Below are positions 1-12,200 of a stretch of DNA of 64,000 bases, piece by piece. Each line of letters opens with the position of its first letter. Within the stretch, counting starts at the first letter, position 1. This DNA is from Nigrospora sphaerica (lineage: Eukaryota > Ascomycota > Sordariomycetes > Amphisphaeriales > Apiosporaceae), in assembly GCA_018287875.1 (NCBI GenBank), contig JAGVVL010000022.1, positions 2,232,001-2,296,000 on the forward strand. The letters run 5' to 3'. The translations under genes and the position numbers were made by a program. Below the pieces are notes generated by a model, which searched no databases, was not told the origin of the DNA, and was given only the letters and a program-made list of their open reading frames with translations.

Positions 1-129
1 GACAGCGCCCGACAGCACTGCACATCTGCACTGGCAGACCGACCGCCAGCCCGCCGGCCATCCTTGTTCAGCCCGCCAAGGTTGTACCGCGCCTGCTGGG
101 GCCAAAAAATACCTACTGACGCCGACCAG

Positions 130-3100
130 ATGGCGCGGGAAGGTGACTTTGAAGGTCCGTCCTGGGCCAGGCGGCAGCAGCACCAGCAGCAGTCCCAGCA
201 CCGCTACCTCCAGTTCCAGCACCGGGACTACGACGCTTTTGACGCCGCGACGCCGCCTCAATATCAGCACCCCCACGACGGCCATCGTTACCACGACCTC
301 CCCCATCATCGCTTCTCTCCTCACCACGAGTCATCGCGTCCTCCGCCCTCGCCGTTGCGCCCCACTGGCCATTCCCGTCCGCCCGTCGACGAGCTGCGTG
401 CTCCTCGCCATGTTGCGATGAAACGCGACCAGAGCAGCCACGGTGACGACCACGACGTCAGAGACCGACCGAGGCCAGACCGCGAGCCCCCGCGAGCCCC
501 CGCTGGTGGCTCCCATCGCGCCCGGTCAAGGTCCCTATCACCCTACTCCCGGCGAGCGCAGGCTTTCCGAGAGCGAGGCTACGCACGCGACGAGCCGCCT
601 CCTCCCCCGCCGCCCGACGACAGATACGACAGGCACCGCGATGACTACCGAGCCCGCTATCGGAGCCCCGACCGTGGTCGAGGCGACGAGGACTTCCCCG
701 CCTCGAAGCGAGCTAAAAAGAGATCCAGACGCGACCGTAGCCGCCAACGTGATAGACGACGACCCAAAAAGCCCGGCCAGCACTACCCCCCCGAACCTGA
801 GGATTTTGACCGCCATCCCTCACGAGACCGAAGCCGGTCTCCTCTTCATCCGCCCAGCGAGCCTGATTTGGAGCGAGGAGGGCCCTCGTCCTCGGGAGCC
901 CACCGCATACCCCCCTTGCATCCAAGGGACCGCAGCCTCTCGCCACGGCCGGGCTCACCAAGGTCCTCTTTCTCCCGCAACCTTTCCCCTCTACCTCATC
1001 GAACTCATCCGGAAGCATCAGAAGGTAGTTCCTACTCTCGGCGGCCCTCCCCCGGGTTTGACCGTTCCCGGCACAGCGTAGATGACAGGGACTACGGTGT
1101 CATACCGACAGGCCCGGCCGCCTCCCGCAAGAAGGCCAAACGTCGCGACGAACGCCTCGCCAAGCGGGGAGGCGGCGGGACAGGCGGCGGCGGCCTCGGC
1201 TTCAGCGGACCCCCATCGTCAGGCGCGAACAGCGTCGAGGTGGGCATGTCACGGCGAAATGACCACCGAGGATCCCATCCGTCATCTGCCTTTCCATCCC
1301 GACACGCCAACGACACTCGCTACAACCATTCCCCGCCCCACTTGGGTTCAGGCTCTTCGCATCAGGGATCACCAGTCTCCCACACATCCAATACTGGTCA
1401 GCGACACTTTTCGCCCACCACCCGCAACCCACCACCGCCGCCAAAAGATTCCCACGGCGACCAGCGACAGGCGTCCCCGCAGCCTCCCTCGGGCCCTTCA
1501 CAAGGCCGAGGCTTTTCTCGAGGCGGTTTCCGTGGCAGCAGTTTCAGCTCGACCCGGGGCGATGCACGGGGGGAAAGCGGCAGTGCCAATGGAAACTTCC
1601 AGACGGCTCCATTCAATCCACCGACTGGCCCAGCGGCCACGCGTGGGCTCGCGAGTCATTCCCGCAACAGTACACCGCAGCATGATGGCTCCCGTTACGA
1701 AGACTCGGTTCACTCTGAGGCAGCACGCGACCAGCGTGATGCTGACGACGAGGGCGACAACGCCTTGGAGCGCAGACAGGATGTGCCAGGTGACCGTTCG
1801 CCGCAGTCGATGCCAAGAGGCAACGATGAACAACAGCAGGAGCACCAGCAGCAACCACCGCCACCGTCCTCGCCATCACAGGCTCACCTGGCAGGACCGG
1901 CGGCAGCAGCAGCACCCCCTTCGGGCCCCAAATTCAGCTTCGCCTTTAATAAAACGTCGAAGGCGCCCGTGGCAGCCCCGAAACCCGAAATCTCGCAAAA
2001 GTTCAGCGCAGCCCCCCTCCGCAAGGATCCCCTGACGGCCGACGACCGAAGCCAGCGGGACCGTGACCGGGACCGGGACCGCGAGCGAGACCGCGACCGC
2101 GAACGGGAGCGAGAGCGTGAGCATGAACGTGAACGGACTCGTGAGCGTGACCGGATTCGTGAACGTGAGCGTGATCGTGAACGGGAGCGGGAGCGGGAGC
2201 GGGAGCGGGACCTGCCCCGCGGGACCCCGACAGAGCCTGCGTCATCCAGGGCCCGTGGCGAGGTGCATCGCAGCCGGCAACCACCGCCGCCTCCACCGCC
2301 TCCACCACAACATCACCCTCACGAACCGCGTCGTCTCCGCGAACCCCTGCCACCCAAAACCCGAAAGGTCACCAAGACTCTTCGGCGGGCCAAGGCCCGA
2401 CCGACGCTGTCGCCTCCCGAGCACGCCAACTCCGATTCGGTCTACTTCCGCAAGCCCGGTAACGAGTCGGTCGTGGGCTCCGGTACCTACGGCAAGGTGT
2501 TCAAGGGCACCAACGTCTACTCGAAACGACTAGTGGCACTCAAGAAAATCCGGATGGAGGGCGAACGCGACGGGTTCCCGGTGACGGCGATTCGCGAAAT
2601 CAAGCTGCTGCAGTCGCTCAAACACCAGAACATTGTCAACCTCATCGAGGTCATGGTGGAGGCGAACAACTGCTACATGGTGTTTGAGTACCTGTCGCAC
2701 GACTTGACAGGCCTACTCAATCACCCGTCGTATAAGCTGGACCCGGCGCAGAGAAAGCATCTGGCGCTGCAGCTCTTTGAAGGGCTGGACTACCTGCACG
2801 GGCGAGGCGTTCTTCACCGCGACATCAAGGCCGCCAACATTCTGGTCAGCAGCGACGGCATCCTCAAGTTGGCGGACTTTGGGCTGGCCCGGTTTTATTC
2901 CAAGCATCACCGGCTGGACTACACGAACCGTGTCATCACCATCTGGTACCGATCGCCGGAGCTGCTCCTGGGAGAGACGCAATACACGGCGGCCGTTGAT
3001 GTGTGGAGCGCAGCCTGCGTCATGGTAGAGATATTCACGCGCCACGCCATCTTCCCCGGCGACGGAACCGAGATCAACCAGCTCGACAAGATCTACGCCG

Positions 3101-3688
3101 TGCTCGGCACCCCGAACAAGGTGGAATGGCCCGACCTTGTCAAGATGGAATGGTTCCAGCTGCTGCGACCCACGTACCGCAAGTCGAACGTGTTTGCCGA
3201 CAAGTACAAGGAGCGGCTGCCAGCCGCCGCCTTCGACCTCCTTGCCTCCATGTTCAGGTACGACCCGGCCAAGCGTCCTACGGCCGCCGAGGTGCTGCAA
3301 CATCCGTATTTTACAACGGAGCAACCACCGCCGCGACAGGCTGTTGAGTGAGTTGCCCCCGTCCCTTCCTCTTTGGGCCCCCGTTTTGTTATTGTTTTTT
3401 TTTTCCCGCGTCAGTTGCTGACGGTGTGACAGGCTGGCTAGCATTCAGGGCGACTGGCACGAGTTCGAGTCCAAGGCACTGCGGCGGGCCAAGGAAAAGC
3501 AGGAACGGGAAGCACGGCAGGCTGCCAAGGAGAACGGCCAGCGGGAGAGGGAGAAGAAGCGGCCCAATGACGGCCCGGACCCTCGCGAGACTAAAAGACC
3601 ACACATAGAGGGCCAATCCCCCGTGGGGACTGTGGTAGCCGGAAAGGTGGGCGCGGAAGAGGCGGCCAAAACGTCCACGGTTGAGTAA
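130..3688 (+). CDS. ctk1: CTD kinase catalytic subunit, Ctk1/CDK12-like
   Basis: Cyclin-dependent kinase expected to phosphorylate Ser2 of the RNA polymerase II C-terminal repeats in the nucleus. Two exons, 130..3347 and 3433..3688 (85-nt intron with a CTGAC branch site), give 1157 residues. The open frame begins upstream, but the ATG at 130 is its first ATG. The kinase domain spans about residues 770-1060: glycine loop GSGTYGKVF, VALKKI, a PVTAIRE helix (PITAIRE-like, as in CDK12/Ctk1), catalytic HRDIKAANIL, DFGLAR and IWYRSPELLLG. About 770 residues of disordered RS/RD/P-rich sequence precede it, far longer than the yeast protein. The second exon adds a charged tail beginning LASIQGDWHEFESK. 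A Bur1/Sgv1 kinase is the alternative, but the PITAIRE-type helix and long RS region favour Ctk1. Confidence 0.93.
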
Positions 3689-5376
3689 GAAGGCGTTAAC
3701 GTGGGGCATGCCTCGGCCCGGAGGGAGTTACTCCCTGAATGGGACCGAGGAAGGCGCTGTCTGTCCATAGCACGGCCCGATATGCAAGGCCCGTGAAATA
3801 GGGCTGATGGAAAGCGGGTTGATGTATATTAAAGCCGAACAAAGGTCCCGGACCTGACACGGGAACGAACTATTGTTCGCCAACGTTCTCTTTCTCAAAG
3901 CCTCTGCCGTTTGGACTATGGTGAAGAGTGGCCTTCGGCTGTAAGGGGGGGGTTGGTATTACCATATGCCAATTGCCTTCTCCCCCCCTCTTTCTTTTTC
4001 CTAGCGACGTTTTTACGAAGGCCACGCGGGCGGAGGGGAAAGACACATGTATGCGTGGCATGCGCGCCTCCTCACCTGTCCCCCATGGCCCCATTTTCCT
4101 GCTCGCTCTGGCCTATTGATCTCTTGGGGGGCGGTAAAGATGTGTACTTTGTATTTCGATGCATATGCCCAGCAGCAACCCCCACCCCCCCGGGGTTGTT
4201 CCCCCCTCGCTTGATCTCATGTGCCAGTATTTCGTGTAATTCCCCTGTCGGGCTTCATTATGTTCCGCTCACCCATCCGCCTCAGAAGTCGGAGAAGCGC
4301 TTGATGGGCCTATCGCCCTTTGGGGGCTGCTTTGTAATCGACCACGCGGGCGCAGCAATGCCGTTTGCACATCAAACACGCTGATATTACCCGGGGCTGC
4401 CAAGGTCATGGCCCTGACCGCATCGGTTACATTCTCCAGCTGCTGTTCGGCCAACTCCCCCCCCCCCCCCCCCCCCCGGGATCTCTCTCCGTGCCCTCCT
4501 CCCAAGCTCATCGCTGTCCAGACCACATACGTCAGATCGCCCGGGGCTCCCCGTCCAATGGCCACATGCACACTGCAACGGGTCCTGGAACTGGCTGCGT
4601 GGCATGAAAGTCAGATTTGGAACAAGCACGTCTCGAATAGGTCCGCCCAGTAAGGTGAAGAATCAAGTGTCAATCATGTGAAAAATGAAATCTCGGTGAT
4701 CATTAGAGTGAGACGGCATGTCTTCATCTCTGGCAATGGGTATCTCTGCAGCAAAGCTGCCTTTCTCCTTCTATGTATAAACGCACCCCACCCCCCCCAA
4801 GCAACAAAATTCGGCATCCACCAGAACTGCCCGTTAGGGGTTCTTCGTCGAGAGTCTCCTCCTCTCCGCCTCTTCCCCGCCCGCAACCTTTGGAGACAAG
4901 CCGTAAAGAATCAAGTAGCAAGAGAAAAGAAAAAGTGGCTGGCTTGGGGGGTCGCTAATCGACTAGCGGCCCGCCTTCCGCCCAGTACCGAAAGAAGTAG
5001 GATAGAATCGTCGGGCGAATAGCCAGACGGAAGGAGAAAAAGAGCCACAGAGGTCGCGAGAGAGCTAACGAGAGACGGAAAGCAAAAGACGCGGCACGGC
5101 GCCACCAGCATCCTTGTTGAGTGCGGAAACAGAGCCATTGTATTTCTTTTCTATCCTGGCGGTACTATGCGAGCTACCAACCGGATATCCTTCAGCTTGG
5201 CTGCTCTGTGTCGGGGAGGCGTCCGCGTCGTTCTTTTCACTGTTTTCTCCGTGCTATCTTTCGCCGGATCTCGTGGGAATATGGTCCATTCCCACGGCCG
5301 GCGACAGACCCTTCGCTGACACACCGCCGGGGAGCTTCAGGTAGCCGTCGTCCCTTGGGGAACTGGCGACGGGGAT
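3689..5376. other. convergent intergenic region ctk1 / ferritin-like gene
   Basis: Holds the 3' flanks of two convergent genes. It contains a 21-nt C run and shorter C-rich tracts near 3980, 4180 and 4790. The open frames here read as low-complexity translations and match nothing I recognise. I see no RNA gene. Confidence 0.5.
4457..4477. repeat. poly-C homopolymer, 21 nt
   Basis: Uninterrupted run of 21 C. Length is likely to vary between isolates and to be error-prone in sequencing. Confidence 0.95.
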
Positions 5377-6416
5377 TTAGGACACCTGGAGGACCATGGG
5401 GCCGGCAACGGTAATATCGTCGCTCAGCACACCTGTGGCAGGGGCCGAGCTCGTGAGCGTCACATAAGCAATGCCGGCCAGGTTCGCGGGGGTTTCGCAG
5501 GTGCCGTCGGCGAAGGGGGTGAAGGCAGTGCCGCCAATCTGGCCGGCGTTGGTGAATCCGCAGAACTTGGCACCAGCGGCACCCGCGCTCTGGAATTTGA
5601 GCGGCGTCTTGGCGGCAAGGACTTGTCCGGCGGCGGCGGCCGGGGGGTTCGCCATGCTCAGCGTGGGGAAGGCCGTGAGGATCAAGTTGGAGTCCTGCGG
5701 GCACGACTTGATGAAGGGAGCCGCCAGCGAGAAGACGGCCTTGGGGCCCAGCGGCGTGTCGAAGGGCTGGGGAATGGCCGCCGAGCCCGACGCGGCCCGG
5801 ATGAAGCTCTGGTGGCGCGCCTCGATCGTCAGGATGGAACCGGCCGTGGACAGGATCTTGGGGTCCGACAGGATGGGGGCGGCGCCCAGGTAGGCCGAGA
5901 CACCGACGTTCTCGAGGACGGCGGCCGTGGCCACCATGCTCTTGGCGTCAGTCAGGCCAAAGTTGTACTCGCACGGCTGGACGGGCTTGACACCGGCTTG
6001 GGCGATGGCGCTCTGCAGGGCCTCGACGTGCTGCAGCTCCGTCTTGCCGATAGATTTGAGGTCGGCGATCTGGGCCGCGTTCAGGCCCAAGGCGGCAAAA
6101 TCGCTGTCGGGGAACTTGGCGAAGCCCTGCTGGTAGAACGTGCCCTCGAGCCACTCAAGAGTGAGCGCACTGTGCCAGTGTTAGCTCCTGCGGTTATGGC
6201 GGTAGGGATAGGACCCGGTGTTTCCCACCCCAGAGAAACTTACAACTGCAAAATATCGACGTCCTGGAGGCCCAGCGCGGCTTCGGCCGCCGTTTGGCGC
6301 TTGGCCATCTCCACGAGCTCGGCCTGGCGGGTCGTGAGCCTGGGCTGGGCCGGCATGGCGGTGACGGCCGCGGCCGCGGCGGCCACGAGGCCGAGAGTCT
6401 TCATGAGGGAAGGCAT
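5377..6416 (-). CDS. secreted ferritin-like domain protein (Rds1-type)
   Basis: Exons complement(6244..6416) and complement(5377..6169), with a 74-nt intron (GTAAGT donor, CTAAC branch, CACAG acceptor), give 321 residues. The first 20 or so residues form a signal peptide: MPSLMKTLGLVAAAAAAVTA, followed by MPAQPR. The mature part begins with a ferritin-like helix across the splice (DVDILQFALTLEWLEGTFY) and continues with KTELQHVEALQSAI and IEARHQSFIR, as in fungal PF13668 proteins. Glu in EWLEGTFY and the E..H pairs in ELQHVEAL and IEARH are candidate metal ligands. Relatives include the S. pombe stress protein Rds1, but the biochemical role is not established. The C-terminal third is less conserved-looking. 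It may be extracellular or cell-wall associated. It stands alone, convergent with ctk1. Confidence 0.85.
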
Positions 6417-9219
6417 GGCTGTCCGGATTATCTTAGATAGCGACGGTGTGTGTCTGGAGTAGAAACGTGGGTTGTTGATGGGGAAAAAGAAGCAAGTCCA
6501 GCCTGGCCGTGGTGATAAAGTGGATATTACAAGAATTAGAATTCGTAAACAAAGGAGGGTAAGGGAAGCAGATGATCCCGGGCAAGCAGACCAGTGCTTA
6601 GGTTCGGAGAGTTGGACACGAAGACACGGGATGGGATGAGAAGAGAAAACACAAGACGACCTGAGGCCTGGGCAGCGGCTCTAGATAAACAAAAAGACGA
6701 GTGTCCCAGGGCAGGCCCGCTGAAGAGCATGCGGGTCACGGAACGAGGCCAGTCCGGTAGACGGCACGGCATGGGCAGGGACCCCGGGGGCCGGGTAGCA
6801 CTCGGAACCCATTGTAAAAGCAAGCACCCTCGTCGCAAGTGGCTCTGATCACGGAGGCAGCCATGGCGGGCCTTCCAGAGATGTGCCAGGGGGGCCAAGA
6901 GGACCAAGAGAGCCTCCAGTGTGACAGGGTTCGGCCGGCGATGGGTAGGGTTGGATGGCATCCCGACCGGGGGTAGGTTAGCATACGAGGGACTAATAGA
7001 GCGCTGCGGGCGCGCGCCGAGAGGGACGATGAGATGGGCAACGAAACAACTTCAGCAGATCTCGCCGGTGGCCCAATGAGCAGGCCGGCTGCGAACAGGG
7101 CTAGCAACAAGGTTGGGACGAAGGCGCCTGTCAGCCCCAGGGCCAACAGGGGCGGGGGGACCGGGCCCGAAGTGTGGTGAGGGGCCCTTTGCCTCAGATG
7201 GCGTTTCAACCACCACCCGGCCGCCAGCGCAGGCAAGACGATGCCGACGGACCCTCGGCCAGCCGTGCTCTTGAAACTGATGAGTCGCTATGCCGTGAGA
7301 ACACCGGCCACAGTGCTGTATGCTGGCTACAGGCTGTATCCAGCCCGGTTTGGGCGACTCCAGGGCCCCAGCCGGGCTGGTAGTTTGCCATGTAAGAGCT
7401 GGGCCAGATCGCGGCTTGTCGGCGGGCTGGCGCACCGACCGTGGCCACAGTCGCGGCGTCTGCTTCCCGATACTGCCGAAGAGTCGTGTTCCGTTGCCTG
7501 GGCGAAATGGGCGGCGCGAGATGCCGTCTTTTCCATGACAGGGCGAGGTTCCCATCAGGCGCCAGACCGCTCCGGATTGTAACCCCGCCGCTGCCCATTG
7601 GGGCCGATGCCCAGACGTCTGTCTGCCCCTCAGACGTTTGCCAAGTGGCCGACGGTAGCGAAGGGGTAAGCTTGAAAAGCGTCCCTTCGCGATTATTTGG
7701 CTTGGGCCATTTGCAGCCGTGAAGGCGGCGGCGTATCTAGGCAGCGTCACCTTTCGAGCCAGGACGGCCATCAGACCAAGGCTAGAGAAGGCGCCGCCGT
7801 TGGTCGGCATTGCACGACTCTTTGACAGGATCCCAGCGCAAAACCTCGCCAGTTGCTGCGCCGGGCGTTGTGATGACAAGGGACAGATTGCGCGGATATC
7901 CCAAGAAAATGGTGGGTGCTAACCGGTTCCATTGCGTGGGAGCGGCGATGGGGCAGGAGTCCCTTCCCACCGGGGGAGTCAGGTTGTACAAATTACACGC
8001 GTGCCAGGGCGGCTTCTCGCCTATACCATTGGTCCCCCGAGTGGGTCCACCACGGGACCAGAGGCTCCCGGCTCGCAGCTGCCCGTTATTCAGACGCCTT
8101 GGCCCGACTCGGACACACGTGTCTGCCCCGGGCCCACTTAATAGGCAGCCCCTGGCCCCATTCATTTCTCCAGCGTCCATCCAATCCATTGTTTGCATCC
8201 AGAGGACCTACTGAGCAAGGACCTATTAAGTCCCCCCCAAAAGTGAGGGCGTTACCGTAAGTATTTTGAGTTGGAAGGCTAAGCGGCGGATGGGTACACG
8301 CCAAGGCACCCTCACTTTGGCTGGGTAGTTCAAAGCTTCCAGGATACCCAGCAGCGCCTGCTGCTGTGTAGAGAGAGAGCCGTTTGTCCTTCGCCTAATT
8401 CGGATAGCTTCACGTACGGAAACAAACCCCCTCGCCTTGGGAACCATGAGGGCGGCCCATGCCCGTCCGTCCGTACGGGCGTCTACCAGTACATCAATCC
8501 GTCATCCCCTCTGGAAAGATATAATTGCTTCTAGGATAAGAAGTACTTGTCGAATGCCTGGCCAACTTCTCTACTCATCGAGTACGTACAGGTTGCTTAC
8601 TTCCATCAATGCATCCGCACGTCATCCCTCGTGTCACAGCGGCCGCCTACCCACCCCTGGGAGGCTTCCAGACCAGCCTTGTCCCCCTACACCCGCCCGT
8701 CCGTACAAGACATACGTGCCTCGTTGCTGTTCGCCATGGATGCCTCTGTCCGGCGCATGGCTATCCGTGCCCGCCATCGGCCCCGTTCTTAAGCACGATT
8801 CTGGCCTTGCGGATTCCCCGGATTCCCTTATTCTCCTCAACTGTCCGCCTCCTTGCCGAGACGTTACGACACCCAAGTCACGTACACCTGTTCGTCAAGG
8901 CACACCCATCCCGCACCACAACTGTGAACTGCCAACATTGTCATGGCTGGGCCGTCGAGTATTACGAGACTGTCCCTCGTGTTATCTTACTATCAACTAT
9001 CCGACCACGAGCAGATATCACTTCCACCCGGCGGTCCAAACTACCTTTTATTGACATCCTAAGACATACCGCGCAGGGCCTCGCCACATCCCATGACGAC
9101 CCCCAACAATTTGCCCGCATCTTGCTCTGCTTCGTGCTGCTCCACTATGAATGCTCCTTGTCCCATCGGTAGACCTTTTACAGCCCACTAGGCCCGCCCC
9201 TGCGTCATGGGTGGCGCCT
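6417..9219. other. intergenic region, ferritin-like promoter and ssd1 3' flank
   Basis: The left end is the upstream region of the ferritin-like gene and the right end is the downstream flank of ssd1. A 275-codon open frame at 7052..7879 on the minus strand and a 205-codon one at 8437..9054 on the plus strand give Arg/Pro/Ser-rich translations with no domain or intron logic. I treat both as chance frames in GC-rich DNA. No RNA gene seen. Confidence 0.5.
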
Positions 9220-12200
9220 TTACAGCGCGTAGGGGTTCAATGACCGGATCGTGAGGCAACTGCCGTTTTGTTAGTTCGGGCCTCGAAAGTGAGCAGTTTT
9301 GGGTAAGGAACACGTACGGTGGGCTCTTGGTCAGATCCGTTTTCAGGATAACAGGCACTCTGGTCATTTCTGTGACATCCTGGATGTAGTCCCCGCCCTC
9401 CTCTCTCAAGGCAAACAGGCTGAGGTACTTCTCCTTGTTGCTGAGGCGCGTCTCGGCAGCCTCGGCCATGGGGACCTTGGAATCAGACCGGGTGCGATGG
9501 AGCACGCCCGTGTTGGACGTCGAGCGCGTTGGCGAGCCGGGAACGCTCTGCGTGGGGCGCTCCGCTAGCGAGGCACCGGCCATGGCCTCGGTGACGTCCG
9601 ACGCGTTGTCGTCGTCGTCATCAAAGAGGGCATCGACGTCGTCAGTCGACATGGTACCCGTCTCCGTCTGCTTGCGTGCGGCCTCCTCGCGCTCCTTGCG
9701 GGTTCGCTCCGCCTCCTCGGCCTGCCGCGCCGCCGCCATGGCGTTGGACACGCGCTGCGACTGGTGGGCCTTAGGGCGCTCGTCCTCGGGCACGAACGCT
9801 GAGCTCGGCACGCCCTTCTCCCAGTACAGCTCCAGGACGCGCTTCTCCTTTCGAAACTCGGCCTTCTTGAGCGGGAGCTGGTCGCAATGCACGCGCTTCT
9901 CGAAGCCCCACTCGGGAATCAAGACGTCAAAGGCCGACTCGTAGACACAGAGAACAATGCCCTCGGCGATGAGATCGCCGTTGGCTTCCTGGCGTTTCTT
10001 GTCCATGATGCGGCACGATTCTATGTGGATGCTCTGCTCCTGGGCGTTCTGCGCCGACTCCTTCTTGGTGTTGCAGGACTCGATCGTCTTCACAAGGTTG
10101 TCAACGTCCTCAGTGTACTCGATCTTGCCCTCCGACAAGATTGCCTCCAGCTGGCGGTGAACAATCATGTCGGCGTACCGACGAGTCGGGGCCGTGAAGT
10201 GCGTGTACAGAGGTAGGTTCAGCGCATAGTGCGGCCACAACTGCTGGTTGGTCTTACCCGCTACGAAGTACTTGGCGCGATGCATGCTCTTGATGAGGAG
10301 CGTCTCCAGACCCTTGCGGATGTCGACGTCATCAATCCTGAACAGGCTGTTCTGGAGGGCACCGCTGCTACTTGTGTCAATGTCGTAGCCGATAGCACGC
10401 ATGCGCTCCACAAACGTCTGCAGGCGGCGGGCAATAGGCGTGCTCTGGCGACGCAGGACGGCTTTCTCGGGCAGACCTTGCATCAAGCGCTGTGCCACGT
10501 AGGCGTTAGCCTTGTGGAGGAGCTCCTCCACGAGCTCGGTGCCGGGCGTCGAGTCGAAGATGTTGTGCTGGATGGGCAAGTTCTCGTCGTCCAACTGGTG
10601 CAGCAGGCGCAAGGGGGCAATGGGCTCATCCTCGGAGCCCAGGCGGCCCTCGCGGAACTTCTGGGCCACGGCGTTGAGGATCTGCACGTCCTTGACATCC
10701 ACCGTCTCGTGCTTGAAAGCTGACTGGTTGCCGAGGGCATCATCGATGTCCTTGAGGGCAAGCTTGGCACTGCTCTTGATAATACTCTTGCCCACCCACG
10801 TGTCGCCCTCGGCGACGACACCCGTCTGCGGGTTGACGCGGAACACCACACTGACGGTGAGGCGGTCCTCGTTGGGGACCAAGGAGCAGACCTCGGTGGC
10901 GATCTTGGGCGGCAGCAGGGCGCAGGTCCGGTTGACCAGGTGCACGGCCGTACCGCGCTTCTTCGCCTCGCGGTCCACCAGGGAGTTGGGCTTGACGAAG
11001 TGCGCAATGTCGGGCACGTGGATGCCAATCTCGATCTTGCCGTCCGACTCCGTCTTGACGTGAATAGCATCGCCCAGCTCGTGCGTGCCGGCCAGGTCGA
11101 GGGTGAAGGTCTTCTCGGTGCGGAAATCGCGGCGCGTGCTGATGGCGGTCTCGTCCTCCTTGGCCAGGGACCAGTCCTGGAGGCCGACGCTGCGCAGTAC
11201 GGCCTCGGAGAATTCGTCGGACGAGAAGTTGTTGTCACGCAGCAACGCGTCCGTCTCCACCTTAAGGTCGCCCATCTTGCCCAGCTGCTCGACGAGTGTG
11301 CCAAAGGGGTGCAGCGAAGTGATGGGCCAGCGCTTAATACAGGCCACGAAGATGCGGTCAGCATAATCCTGGTGCTTCTCGACGAAGTCGCGGGGCGCCT
11401 GCTCAGTCGGGATGGCAATCAGCGGCACACGCTTGTCGGTCGGCTTGAACCAGACAATCTTGGGCTTGTCCTGGTGGCGGCTGTCCTGAGGCCGGCTGCC
11501 GTCGCGGGCGGCCCGCTCGGCTTCCTGCTTCTCCTTGGTCGCCTGGCTGCTGGGACGCAGCAGACCCAGAGTGCCCGAGAACATCTGGCCGGCTACACGC
11601 TCAATGACGGCCACAACGTGGCCCGCGTAGAGGGGTTTGGACTCGTCGTTGATCTCCTCCTCCTCGACGAGAAGCAGGCTCTGACCCTCGACCTCCACAT
11701 CGTCGTTCTTCTTCTGAGTGGGGCGCTGGCGGAGACTGCCACGGCGGCGGATGCCACCTTCGCCGTTGCCGGCATCGTCGCCGTTGGCGTTGCCCGACGG
11801 ACCGCTAATAGAGCCGGAACGCGTATCGGTGATGTCCTTGCGCTTCTTCTTCTCCTCTTTCTCACGCTTCTGGCCCCAGACCTCGTCGACGTCCAGAAGC
11901 TCCACGGCGACGAGGTCACCCTCGAGGGCTCGGTTGCGGTCCTTGCTACCACAAATGAAGATGTCGGCGTCAAGCAGGCCGTCCGAGGTCGACACGTATG
12001 CGTCGCTCCGGTTCTTCTTGTTGACACGCAGGATACCCGACACCAGCTGCCCGTCGCCGAGAAGTGCAGGTAGGGTTGCTTGGGGAAGATAAGGGGTAAA
12101 GAGCGTCTTGCGCTGCTGCTGCTGGTTCTGCTGACCACCGAGCTGAGGCGCGTGCTGGCTGCCCTGCAGGCCGGCGAATTGTTGGCCGTTCATCTGGGCC

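Noticed and set aside
2713..3444. 243-codon minus-strand frame opposite the ctk1 kinase domain
   Set aside because: Exact antisense of conserved kinase sequence; a shadow of GC-rich codon use.
7052..7879. 275-codon minus-strand frame in the ssd1/ferritin-like interval
   Set aside because: Arg/Pro/Ser/Gly-rich with no motif, no splice logic and several overlapping frames of similar quality.
10940..12073. 377-codon plus-strand frame inside ssd1
   Set aside because: Antisense to conserved RNB and cold-shock regions; Leu/Val/Arg-rich shadow with no domain.
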